Source of the DNA: Aestuariirhabdus haliotis
GTDB taxonomy: Bacteria; Pseudomonadota; Gammaproteobacteria; Pseudomonadales; Aestuariirhabdaceae
Direction of reading: 5' to 3'
NCBI RefSeq assembly: GCF_023509475.1
Contig: NZ_JAKSDZ010000010.1
Coordinates: forward strand, 22,010 to 86,009
Length of the DNA: 64,000 nucleotides
Positions 16,252 through 24,747 of this stretch are shown one piece after another; positions within the stretch are counted from its first letter, which is position 1; every line of letters begins with the position of its first letter. A program made the translations under genes and the position numbers. The notes under the pieces were generated by a model. The model was not told the origin of the DNA and searched no databases. It saw nothing but the letters and a program-made list of their open reading frames with translations.

Positions 16252-16269
16252 ATTATCTGTCCAGATAAT
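16252..16269. promoter_or_regulatory. 18-bp palindrome, candidate operator
   Basis: Perfect arms ATTATCTG (16252-16259) and CAGATAAT (16262-16269) with a 2-bp centre. It lies 31-48 bp upstream of the ABM-domain gene start, where a promoter is expected. The binding regulator is unknown and no regulator gene is adjacent except fnr2, whose box is different. Confidence 0.4.
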
Positions 16270-16472
16270 CTCTTTATAACCGAACTGCCTGCTAACGCAA
16301 GTACTTACCTTCTGTATTCTGGTGTTTTTCAGGTAATTAGGCCGAAGGTCTTACAGGGCTGTGAATTGATCAGGGCAGGCAGCTGAATCGTTTGGACTCA
16401 GGCTTTTGGTTCCGATGGTGGCTCTGGTAAAGTAGCGGCTTTCATTGTTAATGATCAAAGGGAATGCCTTCG

Positions 16473-16706
16473 ATGCCCCACAACCCTACCCATGTATTGG
16501 ATGCTTGCGGATTACTCTGTCCGGAACCTGTTATGTTGCTGCATAACAAGGTTCGTGAGATGGCATCGGGTGAAGTGTTGGAGGTGATCGCCACAGATCC
16601 ATCAACCACTCGGGATATTCCAAAATTTTGTAACTTTCTGGATCATGAACTGCTTTCCCAGGAAGAGCGTGATCGCAAATATTTCTACTATATTCGCAAG
16701 GGTTAG
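16473..16706 (+). CDS. tusA: Sulfur carrier protein TusA
   Basis: A 77-residue cytosolic sulfurtransferase that relays persulfide sulfur to tRNA 2-thiouridine synthesis and other pathways. The active cysteine is C16 in [10 protein letters not shown] chose the ATG at 16473, nine bases after an AAAGGGA ribosome site at 16457-16463; an upstream in-frame ATG at 16464 has no space for one. Length fits the family (about 81 residues). It is convergent with the MATE gene. Confidence 0.94.
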   Translation: MPHNPTHVLDACGLLCPEPVMLLHNKVREMASGEVLEVIATDPSTTRDIPKFCNFLDHELLSQEERDRKYFYYIRKG

Positions 16707-16799
16707 AGGGTCAGGAGGTTAGGCAGGGTTCCTTGCTATTGAGCTAACTTGCCAGCACTTTATGATGTCGTTGCTGTTTTTCATGTGTTTTCGTGGGTA

Positions 16800-18167
16800 T
16801 CAGATGGATGTCTGATTGCGGCGGAAAATACGAAATAAACGCCATCCTAATAAGAGTGCTGCGGTGCTGAGGCCCGTTAATAACCCGATCCAAAACCCTG
16901 CAGGCCCCATAGCCCTGGTGATATGGTCGGTTAACCCCAGGGTGTAGCCCAAGGGCAGGGCGATGACCCAATACGCGATCAGGACGATCAGCATCGGCAT
17001 TCGAGTGTCTTTGTAGCCTCTCAGGCTGCTGGCTGCGGCTACCTGCAGAGCATCCGGTACTTGATACAAGGCCGCGAACAGCAATAAATAGGAGGCAATT
17101 TCTATTACGCCATTATTGTCCGTATACAGCGACACAATCTGCAACGGAAACAGTATTAGCAGGATGGCGGTTGTTGCTGAAAGCAGGGTGTTAAAGCCCA
17201 GGCCCGTCAGGGAGGCTATTTGGGCACGGTAATAGTTGCCGGCCCCCACTTCATAACCTACCCGGATCGTCATGGCCAGGCCGACGCTGAGCGGTAGCAT
17301 ATAGGTGATCGAAGATACGTTGAGTGCGATCTGGTGCCCGGCAATGATTTCAGTTGGCAGTCGGCCAATGAGTAATGCGATTACGGAGAAAATGCTGGCT
17401 TCGACAAAAATGGTGATGCCGATAGGGGCGCCCAGGCGGGTCAGGGTAAGGATACGATTCAATTGGGGCTTAACGGAACCTTTAAGCAGGCCCAGCGCCC
17501 GGTGTCCTTTGTCGAAGGATATGTAACAAATCATGCAGGTGAGCATGGCGGTAGCTGACAATGCGGTAGCATAACCGCAGCCGGCGGCTCCCAGTTCCGG
17601 AGCGCCCCACTGGCCATAAATAAACGCGTAATTAGCCGGGATGTTGAGGCCAAAACCGACGAAAGCGAAGATCATTCCTGGTTTGGTTTGGGAACGGCCT
17701 TCACAGTAGCAGCTTAATGCCAGATAGATGGCCATCATCGGAAAGCCCCAGCTAAAGGCATCTAGATAGCGGCTAGCTTCAACCGCAACAGGCTGGGTAA
17801 CATCCAGCCACTGAAACGCAAGGTCAGCATTTCTGACCAGCATGACCGCAAGGGCCCCTGCGATAATGGCTATCCATATTGATTGATGCGCTGCAGGTGC
17901 AATTTCAGCATGTTTTCCGCCGCCGGCTAACTGCGCCACTGTGGGCACTAATGCCATTAACAGACCCCGCATAAACAGGAAGATGGGTATCCATATACTG
18001 TTACCCACTGCCACGGCGGCCAAGGTGGTGGCATTATAGTTACCAGCCATCAGGGTATCGACCAGTCCCATGCCACTGGTGGCAATCTGGGCGGCGATGA
18101 TCGGGGTGGCTAGGCTGATTAGCTGCTTCAGTTCAATTGAAGCCTGACTGCGCCATGAAGGCTGCAT
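16800..18167 (-). CDS. MATE-family multidrug efflux transporter (NorM-like)
   Basis: A 455-residue inner-membrane protein with about 12 helices in two homologous halves, of the MatE family that exports drugs or metabolites using a sodium or proton gradient. The N-terminal 'ATPIIAAQIATSGMGLVDTLMAG' and the mirrored segment around 'GHQIALNVSSITYMLPLSVGLA' near residue 275-295 are the family's paired signatures. Length is normal. It is a single gene between tusA and pdxB; the substrate cannot be read from sequence. Confidence 0.92.
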   Translation of the reverse strand: MQPSWRSQASIELKQLISLATPIIAAQIATSGMGLVDTLMAGNYNATTLAAVAVGNSIWIPIFLFMRGLLMALVPTVAQLAGGGKHAEIAPAAHQSIWIAIIAGALAVMLVRNADLAFQWLDVTQPVAVEASRYLDAFSWGFPMMAIYLALSCYCEGRSQTKPGMIFAFVGFGLNIPANYAFIYGQWGAPELGAAGCGYATALSATAMLTCMICYISFDKGHRALGLLKGSVKPQLNRILTLTRLGAPIGITIFVEASIFSVIALLIGRLPTEIIAGHQIALNVSSITYMLPLSVGLAMTIRVGYEVGAGNYYRAQIASLTGLGFNTLLSATTAILLILFPLQIVSLYTDNNGVIEIASYLLLFAALYQVPDALQVAAASSLRGYKDTRMPMLIVLIAYWVIALPLGYTLGLTDHITRAMGPAGFWIGLLTGLSTAALLLGWRLFRIFRRNQTSI

Positions 18168-18328
18168 GGGTGAGCTCGTAAAGTTGGAATCGCCGGTTAT
18201 ATTACCTCGACCCGACTCTGGGTGGTATTGTTGCGAATACCTATATAACCATAGCTTGCGGCTTCGGCCGCGCTAACTTAAGCTGCTGCGCCTTCGATGA
18301 TTCTCTTTAGGAGTGGGGCCGCCCCATC

Positions 18329-19498
18329 ATGAAAATTGTTGCCGATGAAAATATGCCTCTGGTGGAAGAGTTTTTCTCAGGTTGGGGGGCGATTGAACGA
18401 GTTTCAGGTCGAGCCATTGGTCCAGAGCATGTTCGTGACGCGGATCTGCTCTTGGTGCGATCGGTGACACCCGTAAACAGCGCATTGCTAGAAGGCAGTA
18501 ATGTGCGTTTTGTTGGCACGGCCACCATAGGCACGGACCATATTGATCTGGATTATTTGCAGCAACGCAATATCGGATTCAGTGCCGCACCAGGATGCAA
18601 TGCGCAGGCGGTCGTGCAATATGTTTTTTCGGTGTTGGCATTAGCTTGTGACTGGCGCCAATGTCGCCTGAAGGATTTAGAAGTGGGTATTGTGGGAGCG
18701 GGCAATGTGGGTGGCTTGTTATACCGACAGTTAACTGCCCTTGGCGTGAAATGTCTCATCAGCGATCCCTTCCTTGATGATCCTTCGTTGCCTCTTTGCA
18801 GTCTTACCGAGGTGTTGCAATCCTCGGATGTGGTTAGTCTACACACACCTTTGACCAAGACGGGGAAATATCCAACAAAGCATCTTGTTAATCGGAATAA
18901 TTTGCCAGTCCTGAAGCGAGGGGCATTGTTGATTAATAGCGGGCGCGGCCCCGTGATTGATGAGCAGGCATTACTCGAGTTTTTGCTGCAACGCGGAGAC
19001 CTAAGGGTCGCGTTGGATGTTTGGGAAACCGAACCTGGTATTAATCGACGGGTTTTACAGCAGGTGGACATAGCAACCCCTCATATTGCCGGGTATAGCC
19101 TCGAAGGTCGATTGCGGGGTACGGAAATGATCTATCAAGCAGCCTGTGAGTATTTTGAGAAACCTGAGCAGTACTCTCTTGCTCAATTGATGCCATCACC
19201 TTCCTTGGAGGGAGTGCGAGTGCAGGCTCAGGAGGATGCTCAGTCGATGGCATTTCGATTGGCGCGGTTGCTTTATGATGTGCGTGATGATGATCTTAGA
19301 ATGCGTCGACAGTTGGCTGCTAGCAATGACGTTGCGTTGTTATTTGATCGTTTGCGTAAGGAGTACCCGTTGCGGCGTGAAAATAGCAGTCTGGAGGTTG
19401 AATTCGATAAGCATTCAGACGATCGAAATGGTTTTATTTTCGGTTTGGGTTTTAATCTCGTCGGAGCAACTTCTGGTCCGCAGAGTAAGGGAGAATAA
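18329..19498 (+). CDS. pdxB: 4-phosphoerythronate dehydrogenase
   Basis: A 389-residue NAD-dependent 2-hydroxyacid dehydrogenase for the second step of DXP-dependent pyridoxal phosphate synthesis, oxidising 4-phospho-D-erythronate. The nucleotide site VGIVGAGNVGG is at residues 119-129. Catalytic Arg, Glu and His are visible at R206 (SGRGP), E235 and H252 (PHIAGYSLEG). The C-terminal dimerisation domain unique to PdxB is present, shown by the 389-residue length. It precedes the ATP-NAD kinase-like gene by 5 bp, so the two are an operon. Confidence 0.95.
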   Translation: MKIVADENMPLVEEFFSGWGAIERVSGRAIGPEHVRDADLLLVRSVTPVNSALLEGSNVRFVGTATIGTDHIDLDYLQQRNIGFSAAPGCNAQAVVQYVFSVLALACDWRQCRLKDLEVGIVGAGNVGGLLYRQLTALGVKCLISDPFLDDPSLPLCSLTEVLQSSDVVSLHTPLTKTGKYPTKHLVNRNNLPVLKRGALLINSGRGPVIDEQALLEFLLQRGDLRVALDVWETEPGINRRVLQQVDIATPHIAGYSLEGRLRGTEMIYQAACEYFEKPEQYSLAQLMPSPSLEGVRVQAQEDAQSMAFRLARLLYDVRDDDLRMRRQLAASNDVALLFDRLRKEYPLRRENSSLEVEFDKHSDDRNGFIFGLGFNLVGATSGPQSKGE

Positions 19499-19503
19499 TA
19501 AGG

Positions 19504-20700
19504 GTGAATCGACATTTCCGTTTGGGTTTGATAGTTAATCCACTGGCCGGTATCGGGGGCGCGGTTGGTTTAAAAGGTAGCGATGGAGATGAGATTGTCG
19601 AGCAGGCCTTTGCGCGTGGAGCGCTTCCCCATGCAACAGAGCGCACTCGAATCGCCCTGGAGATGCTGCGTGAATTACAACATCAGATTTCCGTCTTTAC
19701 CTACTCGGGCGAGATGGGAGAAAGCCTGGCTCGGGAAATGGGCTTTGACGTTGACGTTATCGGTGAGATCGATAGCGGAAAAACCACTGCAAAAGATACT
19801 GAGCGAGCCGCCAGAGAACTGCAATCGCTTGGAGTGGATCTGATCCTGTTTGCGGGAGGGGATGGTACCGCCAGAAATATTTGCCATTCGGTGGGCGAAA
19901 TGCAACCCGTGCTGGGGATTCCTGCCGGGGTCAAAATTCATTCCGGCGTTTATGCGGTAACTCCTCAGGCAGCGGGAGAGGTCGTCGCTCAATTGATTAC
20001 CGGAAAATTGGTTACAGTTGCGGAGGCGGAAGTTCGAGATATCGATGAAGAGGCATTTCGTGGTGGTCAGGTGAAAGCGCGTTATTACGGCGATATGCTG
20101 GTGCCTCGAGCCCATCAATATGTGCAGCGAGTCAAGCAGGGTGGACGTGAAGTCGAGGAGTTGGTGCTGCAGGATATTGCGGCCAGTATCATCGAGGAGA
20201 TGGACCCTGAGGCCTTTTATGTGATTGGACCCGGAACTACCACTAGGGGACTGATGGATGAAATGAATCTGGGGAATACCCTGCTGGGTGTTGACCTGGT
20301 CAAGGATCAACAGCTGATCGCCTCTGATTTGAGTGCGCAGCAATTGCTGGAACTGACCGAAGGGGCAGAAGTGTACATCCTGGTTACCGCTATTGGTGGG
20401 CAGGGGCACATACTGGGGCGTGGTAACCATCAGATATCCCCTGAACTCATACGTCGAGCTGGGGTCGATCATATTCGTGTCATTGCCACTAAATCGAAGC
20501 TGGCCGAGCTGGAGGGTGCACCGTTGCAAGTGGATACCGGAGACCCCTCGCTGGATGACCTGCTATCTGGACATGTTCAGGTGATAACCGGGTACAGGGA
20601 TGCGGTGCTGTATCCGGTTGGCTGGAAACAAGCCACCGATTCAGAGTCAGCGAAACCTGAGGTCCAGGATAAATGCACAAAGCCCTTACACCGAGACTGA
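19504..20700 (+). CDS. ATP-NAD kinase-like protein (COG3199 family)
   Basis: A 398-residue cytosolic protein starting at GTG. It belongs to a long branch of the NAD kinase family: the Mg/ATP motif GGDGTARN is at residues 118-125, and the N-terminus 'FRLGLIVNPLAGIGGAVGLKGSDG' is characteristic of this branch. The C-terminal part includes GHILGRGNHQISPELIRRAG, also family-typical. The physiological substrate is not established for this branch; NAD or another diphosphate cofactor is possible. The 5-bp gap to pdxB points to cotranscription. Confidence 0.85.
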   Translation: MNRHFRLGLIVNPLAGIGGAVGLKGSDGDEIVEQAFARGALPHATERTRIALEMLRELQHQISVFTYSGEMGESLAREMGFDVDVIGEIDSGKTTAKDTERAARELQSLGVDLILFAGGDGTARNICHSVGEMQPVLGIPAGVKIHSGVYAVTPQAAGEVVAQLITGKLVTVAEAEVRDIDEEAFRGGQVKARYYGDMLVPRAHQYVQRVKQGGREVEELVLQDIAASIIEEMDPEAFYVIGPGTTTRGLMDEMNLGNTLLGVDLVKDQQLIASDLSAQQLLELTEGAEVYILVTAIGGQGHILGRGNHQISPELIRRAGVDHIRVIATKSKLAELEGAPLQVDTGDPSLDDLLSGHVQVITGYRDAVLYPVGWKQATDSESAKPEVQDKCTKPLHRD

Positions 20701-20710
20701 TGTAAGGGCT
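20681..20710. terminator. Hairpin shared by convergent genes
   Basis: Perfect 10-base arms AGCCCTTACA (20681-20690) and TGTAAGGGCT (20701-20710). The stem contains the stop codon of the plus-strand gene and lies 20 bp past the stop of htpX on the minus strand. It probably serves as a two-way terminator, although neither side has a strong T-run. Confidence 0.6.
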
Positions 20711-20729
20711 CTTCGAGAATTGCTTTTCG

Positions 20730-21593
20730 TTAGTTAGCTGCCTGCAGGGCAGCGATACGCTTTTCCAGCGGAGGGTGGCTCATAAAGAACTCAGCCATGC
20801 TTCTCTTGCCGTTGATACCAAAAGCCACCAGAGAGCCTTCCAGTTCGGGTTCCTTGTTGTTTTGCAGCCGTTGCAGTGCGGCAATCATCTTGTGGCGCCC
20901 GGCCAGCTCGGCGCCCCCAATATCGGCTTTGTATTCCCGTTGGCGGGAGAAGAATGCGACGACGATACTGGCCAGAATACCGAACAGCATCTCCAGTACA
21001 AAAACCACCCCCATATAGGCAAACATACCCAGACCTTCGCCGTTGTCATCGTTTTGACTCAGAACGCCGCTGATGATGTTGGCGATGATGCGGGCAATAA
21101 AGATGACGAAGGTGTTAACAACCCCTTGAATAAGCGCCAGGGTGACCATGTCACCGTTGGCAATATGGCTTACTTCATGACCGAGAACCGCTTCGGCCTC
21201 GTCCTGGTTCATATTGTTGAGCAGGCCGGTACTGACGGCGACCAGAGCGTCATCGCGCTTCATGCCGGTAGCGAAGGCGTTAATATCCTCGGCGGGATAA
21301 ATCGCCACCTGAGGTGTGCCTATGCCGGCCTGTTGGGCCTGGCGCTGCACGGTTTCCAGCAACCAGCGCTCGGTATTGTTCTGGGGTTGATCAATGACTG
21401 TGGCGCCGGTAGAGCGAAGCGCCATGGTTTTTGAAAGAGCCAATGAAATAAGCGAGCCACCAAAGCCGAACGCTGCGGCGATCATGAGAAGTCCGCTGGT
21501 GCTTCGACTGTCGATACCCAGCAGGCTCATAACGATGCTTAATACAAGCAATACGGCCAGGTTAGTGATGAGAAAAAGTCCAATACGCATCAT
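20730..21593 (-). CDS. htpX: Membrane heat-shock zinc protease HtpX
   Basis: A 287-residue inner-membrane M48 metalloprotease that helps degrade misfolded membrane proteins. Two N-terminal helices (about 5-24 and 33-53) are followed by the zinc motif HEVSH at residues 139-143, another membrane pair (about 155-210) and the third zinc ligand in '[13 protein letters not shown]'. Length agrees with the 290-residue family norm. It stands alone. Confidence 0.96.
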   Translation of the reverse strand: MMRIGLFLITNLAVLLVLSIVMSLLGIDSRSTSGLLMIAAAFGFGGSLISLALSKTMALRSTGATVIDQPQNNTERWLLETVQRQAQQAGIGTPQVAIYPAEDINAFATGMKRDDALVAVSTGLLNNMNQDEAEAVLGHEVSHIANGDMVTLALIQGVVNTFVIFIARIIANIISGVLSQNDDNGEGLGMFAYMGVVFVLEMLFGILASIVVAFFSRQREYKADIGGAELAGRHKMIAALQRLQNNKEPELEGSLVAFGINGKRSMAEFFMSHPPLEKRIAALQAAN

Positions 21594-21749
21594 AGGGTCA
21601 GGTTTCCTTTAAATGTAAAACGTCAGATAGATAAAATTATGTGGTCAAAGGGGTGCTTTTCAACAGATCCTGTGTAAAGGCATCGAAAAAGAGCGGTAAC
21701 TGTTGGTAAGTGGAAGGCGGCACGTCAATCGTACCGGGTATCCAGCAGC

Positions 21750-21766
21750 CGCTTTAAATTAAAGCG
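21750..21766. repeat. Short AT-centred palindrome
   Basis: Perfect arms CGCTTTA (21750-21756) and TAAAGCG (21760-21766) with a 3-bp centre, in the 222-bp gap between htpX and the next gene. It is about 50 bp beyond the stop of the 145-residue gene on the minus strand, and could be a weak hairpin or a protein site. Nothing else is seen in that gap. Confidence 0.3.
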
Positions 21767-21815
21767 TCAGAAGAGATAGGGGTAATTATTGGTTTTACCG
21801 GATAGGCTGGCGAAG

Positions 21816-22253
21816 TTACCCTGATTGTTTGCCGAACATACCTTGCAGTAGCCGTTGCAGTGCCAGGCTGTTGTGTTGCTCCAGGGCCGTGCGCAGTTGG
21901 TGGGCCAGGGTGCCTTGTTGTAGGGCGACACTGGCTGGCAGATTCTCCAATGGTTCTATAGGAAGCTCGACGGGTCGGGCCAGTGCCAGAAACGCCCGCT
22001 CAGCGAGCACGGCCTGACCCAGGCCATCCTGGCGCGACTGGTCGTGGTAACGCAGATAGCTTTCATCGGCTAACCACAGCATACAGCTGAAGCAGGCCAG
22101 ATGGCGGGCACTGGGAATGCCAAACTCATCGAGTTCAAAATCGCCAATAATCTCGTCGACATAGATATCGCCCTTGCGTGGGAAATAACTATAGAGCTTG
22201 AGCAGAATACGGGCACAATCCTGGTAGAAATCCTCGATATGAATATCAGCCAT
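21816..22253 (-). CDS. Conserved hypothetical protein
   Basis: A 145-residue soluble acidic protein that I do not recognise. It starts 'MADIHIEDFYQDCARILLKLYSYFPRK' after a plain intergenic gap, and has a leucine- and glutamine-rich C-terminal helix. There is no signal peptide, membrane helix or known motif. The frame is well supported by its length, composition and the compact space between alaA and htpX. Function unknown. Confidence 0.7.
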   Translation of the reverse strand: MADIHIEDFYQDCARILLKLYSYFPRKGDIYVDEIIGDFELDEFGIPSARHLACFSCMLWLADESYLRYHDQSRQDGLGQAVLAERAFLALARPVELPIEPLENLPASVALQQGTLAHQLRTALEQHNSLALQRLLQGMFGKQSG

Positions 22254-22312
22254 CGTGGGTTTTGGGTCCTGTTGATTTAGCTTTAAAAGGCTTCCGAATG
22301 TTTGGTTATATT

Positions 22313-23527
22313 TTATTGACTGTAGGTTTTGAGGAAATGGGCCAGTTTTTCAATGGCCATCTCCAGGTCATCCACCCTGGGTAGCGTGACAATACGGAAA
22401 TGGTCGGTAGCTGGCCAGTTAAAGGCGCTGCCGTGAACCAGCAGAATTTTCTCCTGGCGAAGCAGATCCAGTACCATGCGTTCATCGTCATAGATTGGAT
22501 AACGCTTGGGATCGAGTTTGGGGAACAGGTACAAAGCGCCTTTGGGTTTGACGCAGCTGACGCCGGGAATATCATTTAACATCTCCCAGGCCCGGTTGCG
22601 CTGTTCCAGAAGCCTTCCACCAGGCAGAATAAGGTCGTTGATGCTTTGGTAGCCCCCGAGCGCGGTTTGGATCGCGAACTGGGTCGGGACATTGGAGCAC
22701 AGGCGCATGGAGGAGAGCATATCCAGACCTTCTATATAGCTCGTTGCGCGTAAGCGGTTGCCGCTGATAATCATCCAGCCGGAGCGAAAACCGGCGGCTC
22801 GATAGGATTTGGAGAGGCCGTTAAAGGAGATGATTAACAGGTCGTCAGCTAACGAAGCCAGTGCAGTATGGGTCGCATCATCGTAGAGTATGCGGTCATA
22901 GATCTCGTCTGCATAAACGATCAACGAGTGCTCTCGAGCGATTTGTAACAACTCTTCAAGCAGCTCGGGCGGGTAGACAGCGCCCGTAGGATTGTTGGGG
23001 TTGATGATCACCATACCGCGGGTTTTATCGGTGATCTTGCTGCGAATATCTTCCGGATCCGGATACCAGTCGGACTGCTCATCGCACAGGTAATGAATGG
23101 GTTTGCCGCCGGACAGGCTGACTGCAGCGGTCCATAAGGGGTAGTCCGGGGCTGGGATGAGCATTTCATCGCCGTTGTTTAGTAGAGCCTGCATCGCCAT
23201 AACGATCAGCTCGCTGACGCCGTTACCGATGTAGATGTCCTCGATGCCGACGTTCATTACGCCTTTCTTTTGGCAATCTTGCATCACAGCCTTACGGGCA
23301 CTAAACAGGCCCTTAGAGTCACAGTAGCCCTGTGCCTGGGGTAGGTTGTGAATCACATCCTGGATGATCTCTTCTGGCGCATCAAAACCAAAGGGGGCTG
23401 GGTTGCCAATATTTAACTTGAGAACTCGATGGCCTTCTTCCTCAAGGCGTTTGGCTTCCTGTAGCACTGGTCCTCTGATGTCATAACAGACTTCGGCCAG
23501 TTTCCCCGATTTTCTAATATCCTTCAT
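22313..23527 (-). CDS. alaA: Alanine aminotransferase AlaA-like (pyridoxal phosphate enzyme)
   Basis: A 404-residue fold-type I aminotransferase. The start at 23527 ('MKDIRKSGKLAEVCYDIRG') gives the AlaA length of about 405; a longer frame extends upstream but that part is not family-like. The PLP lysine is K240 in SFNGLSKSYRAAG, with NPNNPTGAVY at 177-186 and the DEIYDRI region near 208-214. AlaA moves the amino group between glutamate and pyruvate. It is transcribed away from the glutathione peroxidase gene across a shared 190-bp promoter region. Confidence 0.9.
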   Translation of the reverse strand: MKDIRKSGKLAEVCYDIRGPVLQEAKRLEEEGHRVLKLNIGNPAPFGFDAPEEIIQDVIHNLPQAQGYCDSKGLFSARKAVMQDCQKKGVMNVGIEDIYIGNGVSELIVMAMQALLNNGDEMLIPAPDYPLWTAAVSLSGGKPIHYLCDEQSDWYPDPEDIRSKITDKTRGMVIINPNNPTGAVYPPELLEELLQIAREHSLIVYADEIYDRILYDDATHTALASLADDLLIISFNGLSKSYRAAGFRSGWMIISGNRLRATSYIEGLDMLSSMRLCSNVPTQFAIQTALGGYQSINDLILPGGRLLEQRNRAWEMLNDIPGVSCVKPKGALYLFPKLDPKRYPIYDDERMVLDLLRQEKILLVHGSAFNWPATDHFRIVTLPRVDDLEMAIEKLAHFLKTYSQ

Positions 23528-23663
23528 ACCTACTCGTTTGCTCCTGTCATTACCGGTTTGTTTTTGGTCTGTACCGGGATGCCTATCATACGGTGTGAAT
23601 GTCTCCGATGCATCCTTGTGAGAGCCGGTGTAAGACCGGTGGTACAAATTATTGATAATCTGC

Positions 23664-23692
23664 TTGCTTAAATACATTGTGTGCAATATAGT
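23664..23692 (+). promoter_or_regulatory. Promoter with palindromic operator in front of the peroxidase gene
   Basis: A -35-like TTGCTT (23664-23669) and -10-like TATAGT (23687-23692) are 17 bp apart. Between and over them lies an imperfect palindrome TACATTGTGTGCAATATA (23673-23690), AT-rich with ATTG/CAAT cores like OhrR sites. Binding here by the adjacent OhrR-like regulator would block the promoter. The -35 is weak (3 of 6). Confidence 0.4.
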
Positions 23693-23719
23693 TTTGGAAA
23701 ATAAAATAGAGAGACCGTT

Positions 23720-24208
23720 ATGAAAACAGATCTGTTCGCAATTGAATGCCAAACCATCAAAGGGGAAAATGTCACTCTGGACGAACATCGAGGCAAGGCC
23801 CTGTTAGTGGTGAATACCGCTAGCAAATGCGGTTTTACGCCTCAGTACAAAGGCTTGGAGTCATTACACAAGAAGTACCAGGATAAAGGCTTGGTGGTAC
23901 TGGGCTTTCCCTGCAATCAATTTCGCGAGCAGGAGCCGGAGGGGGAGGGAGAGATCGCCAGTTTCTGCGAACGCAATTTTGGTGTCAGCTTTCCTCTGTT
24001 TGCCAAGGTTGATGTCAATGGTGAGAATACACACCCTCTGTTCTCTGCCTTGAAAACTGCCGCACCGGGTTTGCTAGGCTCCAGAGGGGTCAAATGGAAT
24101 TTCACCAAGTTCCTGATAGCTCCCGACGGCAAGACAGTAAAACGCTTCGCCCCTATTACTCGTCCTGATAAGATTGAAGCAGAAATTGAGAAGCTGCTAA
24201 AAGGCTAA
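23720..24208 (+). CDS. Glutathione peroxidase-family thiol peroxidase
   Basis: A 162-residue cytosolic peroxidase that reduces organic or hydrogen peroxide. The peroxidatic cysteine (not selenocysteine) is C37 in NTASKCGFTPQY; a possible resolving cysteine is C83, and the Gln and Trp of the active site are in GFPCNQFREQEP and VKWNFTKF. This fits the BtuE-like class that often uses thioredoxin. It lies 5 bp before an OhrR-like regulator, which suggests control by organic peroxide. Confidence 0.94.
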   Translation: MKTDLFAIECQTIKGENVTLDEHRGKALLVVNTASKCGFTPQYKGLESLHKKYQDKGLVVLGFPCNQFREQEPEGEGEIASFCERNFGVSFPLFAKVDVNGENTHPLFSALKTAAPGLLGSRGVKWNFTKFLIAPDGKTVKRFAPITRPDKIEAEIEKLLKG

Positions 24209-24213
24209 AATTA

Positions 24214-24663
24214 ATGAGCACAATGGATCAGTTGAAGCTGGACAACCAGCTTTGCTTTGCTCTGTACGCCAGTTCCAGAGCTGTGACTCGTCTCTACAGG
24301 CCGCTGTTGGAGCCTCTGGGGCTGACCTATCCTCAGTATCTGGTTCTGCTGGTGCTATGGGAGCGTCGCCCTCAGGCCATCAATGTCAAAGAGCTTGGGG
24401 AGCAGCTGTTGCTGGATAGCGGTACCTTAACCCCGTTGCTAAAACGTCTGGAGCAATCCGAGCTGATTACTCGACAGCGCTGTGAGCATGATGAGCGGGC
24501 AAGGATGATCTCTTTGACTGCGAAGGGCACGGCTCTCAGAGTACAGGCCAGCTGTATCCCCGGCAAATTGATGCAGTCATCCAGCATGCCGGCGGTGCAA
24601 GTCAGTGCTCTTCGTGATCAGCTTAAAACGCTGCTCTCGGCAATCGGGCCGGCAGAGATGTAG
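24214..24663 (+). CDS. ohrR: OhrR-like MarR-family peroxide sensor
   Basis: A 149-residue winged-helix repressor of the MarR family. The N-terminal 'LDNQLCFALYASSRAVTRLYRPLL' is the OhrR signature; C14 is the position of the reactive cysteine in studied OhrR proteins, where oxidation by organic hydroperoxide releases DNA. The wing and helix lie about residues 45-100 (VKELGEQLLLDSGTLTPLLKRLE). It is downstream of a glutathione peroxidase gene, not the usual ohr. The likely target is the palindrome at 23673-23690. Confidence 0.9.
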   Translation: MSTMDQLKLDNQLCFALYASSRAVTRLYRPLLEPLGLTYPQYLVLLVLWERRPQAINVKELGEQLLLDSGTLTPLLKRLEQSELITRQRCEHDERARMISLTAKGTALRVQASCIPGKLMQSSSMPAVQVSALRDQLKTLLSAIGPAEM

Positions 24664-24747
24664 CGGCCGACAGGTTTCTTTCGCTGGTTTGTTTGAGCGC
24701 CGGTGCACCTGCCTATTTGGTGACCGATTGTCCGGTCGTTTCGATGT

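Noticed and set aside
19675..20529. Long open frame antisense to the ATP-NAD kinase-like gene (284 codons)
   Set aside because: Complementary to a clear gene, low-complexity composition, no recognisable product.
22313..23788. Longer N-terminal form of AlaA starting at 23788
   Set aside because: The extra 87 residues overlap the peroxidase promoter and start and are not part of the family; the ATG at 23527 gives the normal length.
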